Assembly: GCA_037903355.1 (NCBI GenBank)
Contig: JBAJFE010000006.1
Coordinates: forward strand, 124,001 to 188,000
DNA length: 64,000 nt
Direction: 5' to 3'
Source of the DNA: Trichuris trichiura
Lineage: Eukaryota; Nematoda; Enoplea; Trichinellida; Trichuridae
The stretch's first letter is position 1. Every line of letters starts with the position of its first letter. A model generated the notes under the pieces. It saw only the letters and a list, made by a program, of their open reading frames with translations. It had not been told where the DNA came from and made no database searches. This document shows positions 1 to 11,558 of the stretch, piece by piece. The position numbers were made by a program, and so were the translations under genes.

Positions 1-494
1 CGTCCGCCAGGGTACGTCCGCGTCAATGACCGATTCGGGCATGACTATGGAAATAGACTGAAACCGAAGCGAAAATAGTCGCAGTGGTCCTCGTCCAACT
101 TGTTCTTCTTTTTTTAAGTTTAGTATTCTTTGATTGCTCCAAAAATACTTTTCCATTGCTTTTCTTTTTGGCTCATTCGTGTCGTTCTTACGGCGCGATG
201 ACTTCTCGGGCAGTCGTTGACGCATGTTGCGCTATCGCCTTTGAAAACCTACGTTTGATATGTTCGACGTAGGCGCGTTTTCTCTCATCCCACTCTTTGC
301 CAATGCTTTGCCTCTCTTTCTCAATTGCTGAAAGATCTTAACTTATTTTCGTTGACGATACACTTGTGTTTGACTGCTTACGGTTCAGGAGAGCGTTTGG
401 ACGTTTCACTCTTATCTGTGTGTACACATGAACGTTAGATTAAATTTTGTTGGACCGGTCTTCACTTGACGAAATAACAAACTATCAGCGAAGT
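1..494. other. No gene recognised
   Basis: I see no supported gene in these first bases. Short open frames here are T-rich, low-complexity translations without a domain or sensible splice sites. The stretch directly precedes the CUB-domain gene and probably includes its promoter and 5' UTR, but no clear TATA box or other element stands out. Confidence 0.4.
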
Positions 495-1275
495 ATGCAG
501 CTGGTCCGCTTCTTACTCAGCTTTTTTTCATTGCTACTTGGTAAGAGACTGCTCTTCTTCTTCTTCTTCTTGTTGAGCAACTTTGGAAAGTTTGCAACAC
601 ATTCAGATGCAGCCATCGTGCATAGCGTCCAATTTGGCCCCAATCGAGTTTATCACCTGAACAGCGATGCGGGTGAAATATCTCCAACCAACGGATCCGC
701 AGTGTACTTACCTTACACGAAGCTACGGTGGGTTATCAGCAGCCAAAGCAAAAATGTACACTCAGCCATAGAGCAAAGTGCTACATATTCCATGCTTGCA
801 GAAGCTGGACATTACTTTCGATCCAAATTTTGGTATTGAACCGGCGAAGTTTGTGGCTTGCTTGGATCATGTAACGATTTACGACGCTGCCATCTTCGAC
901 TTGAGCAGTGAACGCTGCGCCATGCACATGGACGAACCTATAGGCATTTCTTTCCATTTTTCCGTTGCGCTTCTAACTTCGTCTTTGCGTCTTGAAGGAA
1001 GGTATTGCGGTTACAAGCAGCCAATAGTGCATGGTCATGTGCCAAGTTCAATTGTTGTTGAGTTCTGTTCGGCGCCAGGCGAAGTAAGCAAGCGTAACGT
1101 TGGATTCAAGTTGAAATGGCAAACCGTTTCTCCAATTGCTCGTAAGTTTATCAGGTTCATAACAAAGATGAATAGAATAGGCTTATTGCTTACAGTCCCT
1201 TCTTTCCTTTCGTTACCTGCAAATCGTTGTCATAATTTAAGAATACGGTATACAAACAATCCTTTAATTCTTTAA
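495..1275 (+). CDS. Secreted CUB-domain protein (4 exons)
   Basis: Predicted small secreted protein of 204 aa, probably extracellular. Proposed exons are 495-540, 607-755, 802-1141 and 1196-1275, with introns of 66, 46 and 54 nt, all GT-AG, and the joins keep frame. ATG 495 starts a signal peptide (MQLVRFLLSFFSLLL then DAAIV). The mature part matches the CUB fold: GEISP near the start, LRWVIS, then LDITFDPNFGIE, a Cys with DHVTIYDA, RYCGYKQP, IVVEFCSA and GFKLKW. The N-terminal Cys pair of a typical CUB domain is absent, so only the second disulphide can form. CUB domains mediate protein or carbohydrate binding in extracellular and developmental proteins; the partner here is unknown. The last exon is short and its end is the least certain part. 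An upstream in-frame TTG at 447 is not needed. Confidence 0.7.
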
Positions 1276-2749
1276 GTTGAGTAAGTATACACGGAAAGTA
1301 AGCGTCCAGTCTTTATCAGTCTATTACTGAGCACAGTTTTCGGCGCTATTCGTGCCTCTTCGTCAGCGCTGACTGTGAACGATTATGAAGAAGTGAAAAT
1401 TGATTAGAGGAGTTTGAACGAACTGTCCAAAGATGGGAGAAGCGAGTTTAGTCAAAAAGGAACCCTTTCATTAAGGGAGTAATTTCAAGTCACCTACAGA
1501 CCAAAACAAAATCACCAAAAGATAATGCTGGCATATTGTATCTGTACGAATAAACGCTAAACGTCTGGTAACGGGAAGATGGATTTCCATTTTAAACTTT
1601 TACGCAGCTTTTTCCAGTTCTTTGTGAGTTTGCGTAAAAAATCAAAGCAACCGCCCTACTAACGAACGGATGAGCAAACCGTTATGGAAATTACAGTAAA
1701 ACAATATACGTATATTGTCTTATTCGTATTGTATAAATGCCGGTGTAGGCTTACCATAACAAGCAGTATTGGTATACACGTGTTCCATTTTTGCATATGT
1801 ACATTGTTTTTCTGTGATTTAAACAATTTGCTTATTCATTCGTTGGCAGTGCGTTTGTTTTTGTTTTTTTACAACTATACTTACGGGGGACGGGAAAAGG
1901 CTGTGGGAGAAACAAAATAGAAACTATACGAACACGTTTCAACAAATGAAATGTCAAAAATAGACAATAGAGATAAACTAAAGCTTAATAGAATGTAATA
2001 AGACGCGGACAATGACGTCACTGTGGGCAAGGATGGTGCGAATCGGAGCGTATAGTTTTCTTGTTTATTTTTACAGCGTGGGTCCCTTATTCCTGCTGTG
2101 CTCATTAGATATTTTGAGATAGACTTATGTATACACAAAAATTTCAAAATGTATCTCAAAATATCTTGTCCTATTTTGTTTACTCAGTTATCGCTTCTTT
2201 AATTTTATTAGGTTTCTTTACCACTATTATTAGACTTCAAGTTTTATGCTTTTATCTTTGCTTCCTGTTTCAATTTTGTTGTTTACTTTTGATATCCGTT
2301 TTGTTTCCTTTATTTACTCTAGTTATATTGTCGCAGCATTGTTTCTTTTCTTACTGTTCTATTTTTTCGATTTGCAGGTAGTCTTAACTGCTTTCTTCAT
2401 GGAAAAAAGCTTTTTTCTGCATTTACTTCTCTTCCCCGCCTTTAGACTGTCTATTTTACACTGCTCTCGTTTTTTCTTCATTGACAGTAGATTAGCGGTG
2501 ACGAAAAAGCGCGATCAGCAGCGAAAGCTGCGATCAGTAAATAATTGAGAAAACTGGATGAATCACTGCCCGTATAAATAACGAAAAGTATTCAAAAGCC
2601 ATTACAAAATTTAGAAGTTCAATTATCTCACGCTGTGAGCAAACTCTTCATTATTAAAATAAGCTGTATCGAATAACAGTAACTAATAGATGGTTAATTA
2701 GAAGAATAAACGTTTACGCTTTTCCTTGACGTATTTTTTCGAATTCAAA
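1276..2749. other. Intergenic, AT-rich; possible TATA box near 2573
   Basis: No gene recognised. The stretch is strongly T-rich on the plus strand, which produces hydrophobic-looking translations on both strands that I regard as artefacts. TATAAATA at about 2573-2580 could be a core promoter element for the protease-homologue gene that starts at 2750, but there is no independent support. Confidence 0.35.
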
Positions 2750-3934
2750 ATGAAGATAATATTTTCATGCGAGCTGACATCAGCCCATTTTAAAAGTGTC
2801 TATATTTCGGCTTTCTGTCTCTTGTCTATTGCTTGTCATTCTATCTTAGCCACGACACCAACTACAGAAAATCCGCTAAGCAATCAATGCGGTTTCGGAA
2901 ACAAATACGCAGTACCTCTAATCAAAATTGACGAGAATGACGAAATAAGCGATTACGATCAACCGGTGGGCTCTCACGAAGCTAAACCAAACAGCTGGCC
3001 ATGGATAGGCGCCATTTTCAAAAAAAGCTCATTCGCCTGCGCTGGTAGCCTTCTTTCTGAAAATATTATTGTTACAGCAGCCAACTGCTTGTAATTGTTT
3101 TTTAAAATTGTTATTTTCACCTTTCTGTTCGCACACAAATTTACACAGGCATGATTGGCCGGTAGATGCCTACGTCAAACTGGCTGCTCATGACGTCGGG
3201 TCCAATTTTATGGAAAATGAACCTTTGCAAAGGGTAACCTTACATATGCAAAGCTTGGACCAACGAACTGTTTAAATGCTTATTCTTAGGTCTGTCAAGT
3301 ACGGCACCAAGTTCGACATCCAATGTTCGAAAAGCTTAGGGAAAGCGATCCGGATGAAGCTAAAAGTTGGAATATAGCTCTTATTAAATTCCATTGTTCT
3401 GCTGGACAGTCACCGAACATTACAAACGTCTGCCTGCCAAAGCAGCGAAAATCCTTGACGTCACCTACTCTTGCTGTCGTTACCGGCTGGGGAATCGATT
3501 CAAGCGGAAATGGTATTAATGGTCGGCTTACAGAAATTTCTAATTTTTGATGCTCATGCTTAGGGCCAGAAAGAACCGACTCCTTCCCGCTGCACGAAGC
3601 CATCGTAACGGTGAATGAAAACAAAAATGGTTGCGTTAGTCCCTACACTCGTCGCAGTTATCAGAATGCACTATGCATATCCCCTTTCGAAAATGGAAAC
3701 TTCTATTCATCGGTAAAAACGTATTGTTGCACCTGTTCGCATGAACTGGAAGCCCCATTTTAGATCGATCTGGGAAGCCCGTTGCTTCGTTACGAAGATG
3801 ACCATTGGATTCTCGACGGCATCAGCTCAGGCGAAACGTATCCTGGAGAAGGGATGCCTGCAATGTTTCTAGACCTTGGTGCATTTAAGAAATGGATCGA
3901 AGAAACCGCGTCTCAGCTACAGCGTGAACAATGA
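2750..3934 (+). CDS. Trypsin-like serine protease homologue, catalytically dead (5 exons)
   Basis: Secreted S1-family protein of 322 aa. Exons are 2750-3090, 3149-3233, 3290-3512, 3564-3712 and 3764-3934; introns are 51-58 nt, GT-AG, and all phases agree. The N-terminus has a hydrophobic segment (YISAFCLLSIACHSILA) that fits a signal peptide, then a pro-region and a chymotrypsin fold (WPWIGAIF, CAGSLLS, VVTGWG, NALC). Each catalytic position is changed. The His motif reads VTAANC (His to Asn), the Asp motif reads WNIALIKF (Asp to Asn), and the Ser motif reads IDLGSP instead of GDSGGP (Ser to Leu). It should therefore not be a protease. Known protease homologues act as binding or regulatory proteins, and parasitic nematodes secrete many S1 proteins. 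A poly(A) signal AATAAA lies at 3981-3986, 47 bases past the stop. The family assignment is firm; the role is unknown. Confidence 0.85.
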
Positions 3935-3980
3935 AAAGTTCTTTGTTTACTCATATAAACGATGGAGTCGTGCCCACATT

Positions 3981-3986
3981 AATAAA
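3981..3986 (+). terminator. Poly(A) signal of the protease homologue
   Basis: A canonical AATAAA lies 47 bases downstream of the TGA stop at 3932-3934, in the expected place for 3' end formation of that gene. Confidence 0.6.
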
Positions 3987-5554
3987 GAATGTTAAAAGTG
4001 TAATGGATTAAACTCATGCGATGCACCATTTAATCCGATTTTAGCTGCGCTACGATCACTCTATGCAATCTGATGTCTATCATGTACAGTTCAGCCTGTT
4101 GTAATGCTATTTACGAAAACGGAATCGACAAAAGCAAGTTTGCGCAGTGAACTTGTTTCTCAAACAAAAATATACTGCTCTACTGCGCTCTGAACTTATT
4201 TGTAATCATTCTGTGTTTGGTGCCGGCTCCAATTAGATGTATGACGGTTCGTTACCTTCGAAATATTCACTAATAATTTAGCATAAGACAAATGCGCTGC
4301 AGTAACGTCACGCATTTGGATCTTTTGTCATAAAGAATACCTAATTCGTACAGAGTAATACTCATTCAACTATCACCGAAATGACGAACGAACCCCTTCA
4401 AACTTTTGGGTTTAAAAATATCAAAAGGACTACTGTTGTAAGTAGTTCATTTCTCAGCTGAAAATGAAAAATCGGGATCTTGTCTTTCAGCTGCCCCACC
4501 GTCTGAGAAATGCAGGTACCTTTCTGGCAAGTATGCCTTTAACTTGTTTGTCTTTACTGAAAAACCCAGCAAAGACACCCTTTCCTTCGCTTACTCAAAT
4601 CTAAACCAAGACAAAAGCCTTATGTTTAGGCTTAGGTTTACGTAAGGACACGACAGGATGTCCGGCAAACTTACAGTACGACGGTGGGGAGCGCCTAAGA
4701 GACGAAGTCCGAAATTCGCGATTCTGACAAATGAGGAATAATCGGTTGTTTACCTTTCAAGGGACAGCTAACAGTCAAAAACTCACACAGAAAGAATGTT
4801 AAATAAAACTGTTGCAACGCAACCAGTTTACTTACCATTCCAAACGTGATACACTCGTTAAAAATTTCACCATTGCTAGCAGCGGGTCATAATCTAATCA
4901 GCAATTGTATTTACATAACCTGAATTCAGTCGCTTCTGCATGGGCACACAGACAATATATTTCAACGCCAAAGCTCAACGACACTGTCAGAAATGCTCAT
5001 TCGCAACAAGCGCAGATAGAAACAGTCTTTACCTGTTCGACTTTTTTTCATGCACCGGAAAGGAATAGAACCTAAAGAGCAAAAACGTTAACACTTACTG
5101 CGAGAAAATCATTCCTTAGTCCAATTTATTCTGTCCGCGTGTAATTCTGCCTCCTAGCCAAGGCTTTAACTGTAAAATGCATTTAACCTCTTATCTACTA
5201 TAAAATGCAGGGAAAACATATTTGCATTTCCACTTACTTTATCATTACAAGGCTAGCAGGAAAGTCTCAACGCCTAGAACTATATCGCGGACTGACACCT
5301 GCAAAGTGAGAGTAGTTCTTCAATTATAAATCAAAATTTTACTACTAATACTTAAGTGCGTAGCTAAAAAATTAAATTTTTAATCAACTACTTGATGTTT
5401 TCTACTTGTTGTGTTGAGTTACTAAACTTACCTTCCTTTAAACGTCTTGTCTTCCGCGCTTGCAAAATTACTATCTCAACTTTAATAGTTCGCAGGCTAT
5501 TGTGCAAACTGTACTTTTTCAGACATCGTTAGCTTTTCGAACTTGCTTTGCGCA
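3987..5554. other. Intergenic, no gene seen
   Basis: About 1.6 kb without a reading frame that shows domain motifs or splice structure on either strand. It separates the protease homologue from the U1-C gene and probably contains the promoter of the latter. I see no repeat or RNA gene here. Confidence 0.45.
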
Positions 5555-6214
5555 ATGCCAAAATACTTCTGCGATTACTGCGATACGTTCTTAACGCATG
5601 ATACGGTGAGACCCGAATAAGTAATATATTTTAAGTATTTATGTACTTTTTCTTCTTAAAAATAGCCTTCCGTGCGAAAGACTCACAATTCTGGCAGGAA
5701 ACATAGAGAGAACGTGCGGATGTACTATCAGCAATGGTTGGAAGAACAAGCGCAGAAGTTGGTCGATGCTACAGCGCGCGCTTTTCGAGAAAGCAACGTT
5801 ATGCGAAACCCTGTCGGGATGATGCCGCCACCTGGAGCCATGCTGATACCTGGAGCGTCAAGTGATCACTTTGAACTACGGTTGGTTGGAGTAGCCTTTT
5901 TGAGCAAGTTTTTCTTTCAGTGCCTCTAGCGATGCCTCCGCATCCGGGTATGCCTATTCCTGGTCCACCGTACATGTTTCCTCCGGCTGGTATGCCTCCT
6001 GTTGCAGGTAGTACAGAACAGCCTAAGGCGAACGCTTTACTCATGGTGGTTTATTGTTTTAGGCCTTCCTCCACGACCCATCGTAGCAATGCCGGAGGGT
6101 TTACCACTCGGTGGAATGCCGCCCATCCCGCCGGGTCAATTTCCACCGAGACCTGCTATGGCAGCACCTGTACCAGTAACAGCTCCTGTACAGCCCGAAC
6201 AGGCTCCGGAATAA
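5555..6214 (+). CDS. SNRPC: U1 small nuclear ribonucleoprotein C (U1-C)
   Basis: Component of the spliceosomal U1 snRNP that helps recognise the 5' splice site; it acts in the nucleus. Exons are 5555-5605, 5666-5861, 5921-6007 and 6063-6214, with introns of 60, 59 and 55 nt, giving 161 aa. The N-terminus is nearly invariant across animals: MPKYFCDYCDTFLTHD, then PSVRKTHNSGRKH. The matrin/U1-C zinc finger ligands are Cys6, Cys9, His24 and His30. A helical segment follows (MYYQQWLEEQAQKLVDATA), then a Pro/Gly/Met-rich tail with repeats such as GMPPPGA and GMPPIPPG, typical of the family. The length is close to that of vertebrate U1-C. The first intron falls inside the zinc finger after Thr17. 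Identification is secure. Confidence 0.97.
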
Positions 6215-7350
6215 TTCTATATTGAATTATTCAAGATGTTGTTATCGCATGTGCATTTCTCTAAAAGTATGCATTCACTGAATTAACTGGGCAATACGTG
6301 TTTGTGTTCCGTGGCAGCAAACAGCTTGTATCCATCCTAATAAGTCGTCTTGCTGGAACACTATTATTAAATGTAATTTTTAAATGGTGCGACTTTTTTC
6401 AATCCTGCGAATGTGCTTTACTGAAAAGACACAGTGCTGCTACTTGCAAATTGCTTCATATTAGCCATAAGCAGTTGGAGCGGCGAGAGTTTAAAATTTG
6501 GGCTAGTAACAGTTTGATCCGTAGTACAATTGTGAGAAGAAAGTACCGCGCAACCAAAATTACCCCCATTCGTTCTGTCCCCTTTCATCTATTTGCCGGA
6601 AGGAATTCTATTCCGCAAAATAAACTCTGTTAATAGAATACCACTTGCTCTACAATTGAACAAAGCTTATTCATTTGGAATTTGTCGGCCGTAAATTTAA
6701 ATCTTACTTTTACAAGATAGTAAACCAACAGATCAATGCCATGCAAAGTTTTCGCGACCTGCAAATCAAACATACAATCATCTTTAACTCTGTCCGTAAC
6801 TTATTGATTCGCAGGACAGTACGCATTTGTCAGCAATATGTGCATTTATCCGTCAATAATTCGCCATTGTTTGAGTTGCAGGGTGTTTTATTGCATGTCA
6901 GAGAAGATTGAATGTTTACTTAGCTGTCGATGTTAAAGATGGGCGCCTTTAAAACTTTTACCGTATTAATGATTAATGCATAATTGCAGTACGGAATGTT
7001 CAGCCGGCGAGAACTTTTATTAAGCGAAGCTATCGGGAAGCCGCTGTTCCCGTCTTCAGCGCAAATGTAGTGAATGCTTAAGGTTTATAACATAATAAAA
7101 CTGTAGCAAATGTATCCCTATGTTCTAGTAAAGCGTTGTATCACTATTCGCAGTATTTTTGGGAAACCTTTTCAGCAATCATAAATTGCAGGATATGAAA
7201 CATTTCAGTTTGGGCGTTCAAATCGTTTGTTTGTTTTTTGAAAGCTTAAGTAGCATTGAGCATCGTTGTTCATGGAGTATTATACCTGCTTGATTGAAGC
7301 GTTTTCGCGGTGCTTCCTAATAAGTCTTTGTTACTTTTTTTTTCAGAGAA
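6215..7350. other. Intergenic; contains one hammerhead-like motif
   Basis: No gene recognised between U1-C and NDUFB11; frames of about 100 codons here lack domains. A degenerate copy of the window's recurrent structured motif lies at 7024-7059 on the minus strand and is listed separately. Confidence 0.4.
7024..7059 (-). repeat. Hammerhead-like hairpin motif, copy 1
   Basis: Read on the minus strand it is CTGAAGAC, then GGGAA, a 6-base loop, TTCCC, then GATAGCTTC. The five-base stem is perfect, and the flanking boxes match the other copies in the window except for one base in GAAAGCT. This is probably the remnant of a retroelement. Confidence 0.5.
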
Positions 7351-8472
7351 ATGGCGGTTTCTTTACGGAATATCCGTTTCTCAATTCTCCGGAGTTCGGT
7401 GATTGCAGGTCCAGAGATTTGTCGAAATGCATCTTCCAGCAGCGAATATCCCGAAGAGTTCAAGCAGTCACCGGTGTATCGGAAGTCCAGGTTCGATTGG
7501 CTTTTTGGCGAAGGTTACCGCCGTCCTTTGGCCATCGATCAAGGTGGAAAAATGGTAATACGTCAGCGCGAACGCGGTAACCTTTACCTTACTAAACTGC
7601 GGCGAAAATGTTTTTTTCACCTAAGAAACTGGCAGGCATACGAAGAGGTTTACTTGCCGTCGTAGCATCAAGTATTTGTATTCGCTTATTTTCGCCTTGC
7701 ACAGGCTGACACTCGCGACGTTTTTGTCCCAGTCGTTGCCGTTTCATCTTTTGCCCTCTTTCGCAGCCAGCCGGTTTATGGGTTGCGCGGCCGACTGTCA
7801 TTGCAACTAAACGTTCAAAAGTTTTGTTCCTCCTTTATGACGTTGAACGGACCTAAGGGTAACGAGAGGTTTTGCCAATCGATTGCTGGCGCCCTCGTTG
7901 CGTAGGCCATCGACTGTACCAGCCCGTGCCAGTGCACACTTATCATTTCGAACCTGGCACGTCAACGTCAGCTGGAGTTTGCCGGTTTATTCTTTCCTTC
8001 CGCTGGCTCAGGCCGGCGGAAGTCGAGTGGTTCCGCTGCTCTGTTTCGCCAGTTTCCCTCGATATATTGTTGGACCGTCGGGAAGAAGGCATCTCTTCTC
8101 AGCGAGAGCTTATTGCAGCGCCGTGGTTGGCTGACGTACGGCTTTCATCCGACCGATGAATACCTGGACTGGAAACGCACCCATTCCATTGTGTTTGGTG
8201 CGGTAAGCATTGCTTTTTGTGGTTTCCTCTTCTATCTGGTCTACAAACCCGATTGGTAGGTGCTGAACCTAAATGATTTCACGCTTATTTTCCATTTTTG
8301 CTTATTCAGGCCGCAGATGCGCGAATGGGCTTTTCGCGAAGCCTTCCTTGAGCTTGAAAGAAGAGAGAAAGCTGGCTTGCCACCTATAAGCAAAGATGTG
8401 ATTGATCCAGAGAAAGTGAAGATGGTTCTACCAAGCGATGAAGAGTTGGGCGACTTTGAGATCGTCATCTAA
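7351..8472 (+). CDS. NDUFB11: NADH dehydrogenase 1 beta subcomplex subunit 11
   Basis: Accessory subunit of mitochondrial respiratory complex I (ESSS/Np17.3), a single-pass inner-membrane protein in the distal membrane arm. Proposed exons are 7351-7554, 8119-8255 and 8310-8472 (167 aa). The first intron is long for this locus (564 nt); the second is 54 nt. The N-terminus is basic and Ser-rich, as for a mitochondrial presequence. The diagnostic part is TDEYLDWKRTHSIVFG, a membrane segment (AVSIAFCGFLFYLVY), KPDW, then QMREWAFREAFLELERREKAG and ISKDVIDPEK, matching the family's membrane anchor and its C-terminal MKEWSRREAE...GLP...DP block. The 7554/8118 junction was chosen because both sides are phase 0; a small extra exon inside that intron cannot be excluded. 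Confidence 0.88.
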
Positions 8473-8550
8473 CTTGGGCATCGCTTCATTCTAGACATAC
8501 ACCCAGTTTAAGTCTTCTTCATTTATCTAGCGAGGTGTTATAGCTCTGCT

Positions 8551-8628
8551 TTCTCATGAGTTGGTATCTCTTCTCCTTCACTCTGTTATTTGGGCGTCAT
8601 CGTCCTGCTAGCGCCTTAGGTGTTTTTA
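8551..8628 (+). repeat. Diverged direct repeat, copy A (NDUFB11 3' flank)
   Basis: About 80 bases just past the NDUFB11 stop match 9752-9831 in the same orientation. Shared blocks are ATGAGT, TTCACTCTGTTA, GTCAT, and TGCTAGCG followed by TTAGG, with scattered substitutions. This looks like a partial duplication of the 3' UTR or a copy of a short dispersed repeat. Confidence 0.5.
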
Positions 8629-9751
8629 TTAAATGGCCGACGTCCGCATAGTAGTGAGCTTTCGCTGGTCGTGCGGGGTTTGCGAAGAACTGTTTATTTA
8701 ACCTTAGTTGGAGGCGAGGTACATTACCCATTCGAATGAAAGTTGAAGGAACTATTCCATTTGTAAGTAAGCGTAAACGCCTGTCCAGACGTTGCCTATA
8801 TTTTTGTAACCTGGACTTAGGTGCCGAATAGAATATATGTATTGGTTAGGTACGACTTTTTGTTATTTGACTGGACCAGCACTGAACTGCCCTTAGTGTA
8901 CAGATTGGAAACGTGGTCGGCCGTTGTTGGCACTTCGGCGTTTCGAAGTGGCGGAAAACCGTCGCTACGCCAATGTTTTGTTTCTTTATTGTTATTGCAA
9001 GTTTAGGTGAAAGAATATTTGAATGAGTAAAAATTTCATTTTGCCTCTATCGTCGATCGTTTGACTCAATTACATTTCTGGTGAACATTTTCTTAGAAAT
9101 AAAGCGATAGCTGAAAATCTTTATATTACCTCAATACGCTTGCGAGCAGCAAAATCAATACGCGCGCTTGCGCGTCTAACTATGCACTCCTCTATCCGAT
9201 TCAAAATTCGACATACAACGTTTTTTGATTGAAAATGATCTAAAACCGACCATTAATTGTTGTAATGTTCAATTATAGGTCCATTTCCGCATGCTGAGTT
9301 GCTAGTGGTATGGACTTCCGAGACAATCACTTCATGTAGTTCTAACTAGTTGTTACCACGTACGGTATGTAACGTGCGACTTCGCCGCGAAATGCAAAAC
9401 ATTTCGGGGCAAATGCTTCTTAAGAATAGACAGCATTCGTGCTCGCTCGACTCGGCAAACCAGTTAAATTTTAATTTTACCGAAGCCGTTGTACAAAAAT
9501 GCAAATTTTAGTCGCGCGAATTATCATAACTAGACGACTTAGTTCAGTACTCCTTATTTTCACAATGTGAAAACGTAAAATGCCATAAGGGCGTCGCAAA
9601 GAAGAACGACTGTTCACAAATCCCTGTTTCAATGGTTTCTACCTTGCTTCTTCGAGTATGGCTGCAATAAGCACAATTCTGGGAAGACGACGTTCGCTCG
9701 TTTGGAAGATCGAAACCGTCGATTTTGGACTGCACTTCTTTAGACAACATC

Positions 9752-9831
9752 TTAATGAGTCGGTGTCTTTCTTCTCTTTCACTCTGTTACTTGAATGTCA
9801 TTGTCTTGCTAGCGCTTTAGGCGCCTTTCTG
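9752..9831 (+). repeat. Diverged direct repeat, copy B
   Basis: Second copy of the 80-base segment seen at 8551-8628. No NDUFB11-like coding sequence was seen in front of it, so this is not a whole-gene duplicate. Confidence 0.5.
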
Positions 9832-10612
9832 TTTAGTTATTAGCATTAACAAAGCATTGTATGAACATAATAGGGGTATAATATTAACGAGCTGAATAAT
9901 TATTAATAGTAAAAATATTATAATAAACTTTTTCAAGTTAAACGCAGTAACTAGTATTACTGCATCCCGACTTGAATAGGGAATCTTTAGTAAGACGCAT
10001 ACAGACTTTCATGTCTGAGGATGCGGTGAACCTACAACACTAAAATAATGAAACTATCGGGACATGTCATGTTGACTCATCATCAGCGGAAAGAATTGAA
10101 CTGCAACTCAAGGGTTTTGGCCCACATTTTCTTGCATATTTGACATTCTACTTTACGTAACGTTGGCACCATCTGTCGCCTTCGGCATCGTTAATGAATC
10201 AGAGAAAAACTACAACCAACACTCCACCTGTCTTATCCTGAGCGTGCAACTGAAAGATACGTGACTGAACGCAGGTACCCAACAGCTGCAAAAACTTATT
10301 AGTACAAAGATAAACTTGTATGGGATTTTATCGGTTTAACAAGGAACCTAAATCGACGGACATGGAATGAATGCGCTTAGCTGCATGAACAAATTCAAAT
10401 CGTAGGAAGAAGACGGCGCCGAATGCTTGACTAAACGCTTTTACTCACAAGACGGACCAACTTTCACAATGCCATAGCATCATAGCCAAGAAGCCTGAAG
10501 CAGCAAAAATTAAATCGCAGTGACAGCGAAATTAGTCTAAGCTATTTATTCCTTCACTGCGTAATTACAGTAGCTCCTCTGTTACGGAGAAAAGTTTATG
10601 TTAAACCGCGCG

Positions 10613-10684
10613 GAGTTTCCATCGGACTTGATCCAACCATCTGCTGGTGACGGATCAAGTCCGTTCTGAAAGCTCCGGAAACTT
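10613..10684 (+). repeat. Small foldback with hammerhead-like motif, copy 2
   Basis: An imperfect inverted repeat pairs GTTTCC with GGAAAC and CGGACTTGATCC with GGATCAAGTCCG around a short spacer. Inside it, 10644-10678 reads CTGGTGAC, a GGA...TCC hairpin and CTGAAAGCTCCGG, which is the recurrent motif of this window with one change in the first box. Confidence 0.55.
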
Positions 10685-11251
10685 TACATTTATAAAAACT
10701 GTTTTTCATAACGGAGAAAATTGCTGTGTTTGTACAAAGATACCGCGTGAAATTTTCCGTAACCGTTATGTTTACCATTTATTCGTCGCGATAAAATTTT
10801 ACGCATTTAATTTCACCAAGTCTGATAAACACTTGCTTCAACCGATTCTCTCGAAGTTTAACAACTGCGTGATAATGTCTGATACTGAATATCTTCAGGG
10901 GAAGCATTTAGACATTCGACGTCATACAACCAGAAAGTGAAATGTTCCAAATACTACTTACAGGTAACTTAGAGAAAGCAAAAATTTAAGTACTTACAGC
11001 ATTTCCAGGTAAATGGAATGGCATTTTCTCGGGTTCTTTTGCTGAAACAAAGTATTTCGAACAGCTCAGATAAAGGCAGCTCACAAATTTGCATAGCAAC
11101 TTCGCGTTAATTCATAACGAGTTTGAATAATATCGGTGTGCAGTTTTGTTTACGGAAGTGACTGACAGATGTTTCTTTTAAGATATTGTTATTCTGATCT
11201 CGTTGTTGTAAACTTCATTTTAATTTCAGTATTTTACCACAATTTTATTTT

Positions 11252-11558
11252 ATAGTGTATGGTCTTCTACGGCTTTTCCCGTTTTATCTGTTGTGCGTGT
11301 ATCTGTAAATTAGACGAAACAGCTGCTCTACCAACAGATGGATGAGCCGTTATTAAGAAAAATTGTACAGATGTCAATGCACTCAACTGTTTAATATCAG
11401 AGCTTCCGGAACGCTCTAGTTCCGTCGCCAGTGAGGTGGTGGAGGCTTCGTAACGGGATGGGCGTAAGGCTAATTTAATTTACAGATACAAGCACAACAG
11501 ATAAAACGGGAAAAGCCGTAGAAGACCTAACACTATGAAATCCCATCTCGTTACGAAG
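11252..11558. repeat. Element with interleaved inverted repeats, motif copy 3
   Basis: The 61-base arm 11252-11312 is the reverse complement of 11476-11536. A second inverted pair, 11446-11462 and 11542-11558, interlocks with it, so the two hairpins exclude each other or form a pseudoknot-like arrangement. The spacer carries the recurrent motif on the minus strand at 11401-11431: CTGGCGAC, stem GGAAC/GTTCC with a 6-base loop, then GGAAGCTC. It is probably a non-autonomous mobile element with a partly duplicated end. Confidence 0.6.

Larger units (their letters stand above)
8473..10600. other. Gene-free stretch apart from the direct repeat
   Basis: Downstream of NDUFB11 I find no reading frame with domain or splice support. 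Besides the two-copy 80-base repeat, the DNA is AT-rich and unremarkable. Confidence 0.4.

Noticed and set aside
10046..10091. Minus-strand CTGATGAT followed by GATAGTTTC, a possible further hammerhead-like copy
   Set aside because: The stem between the two boxes does not pair at the expected position, so I left it out of the motif list.
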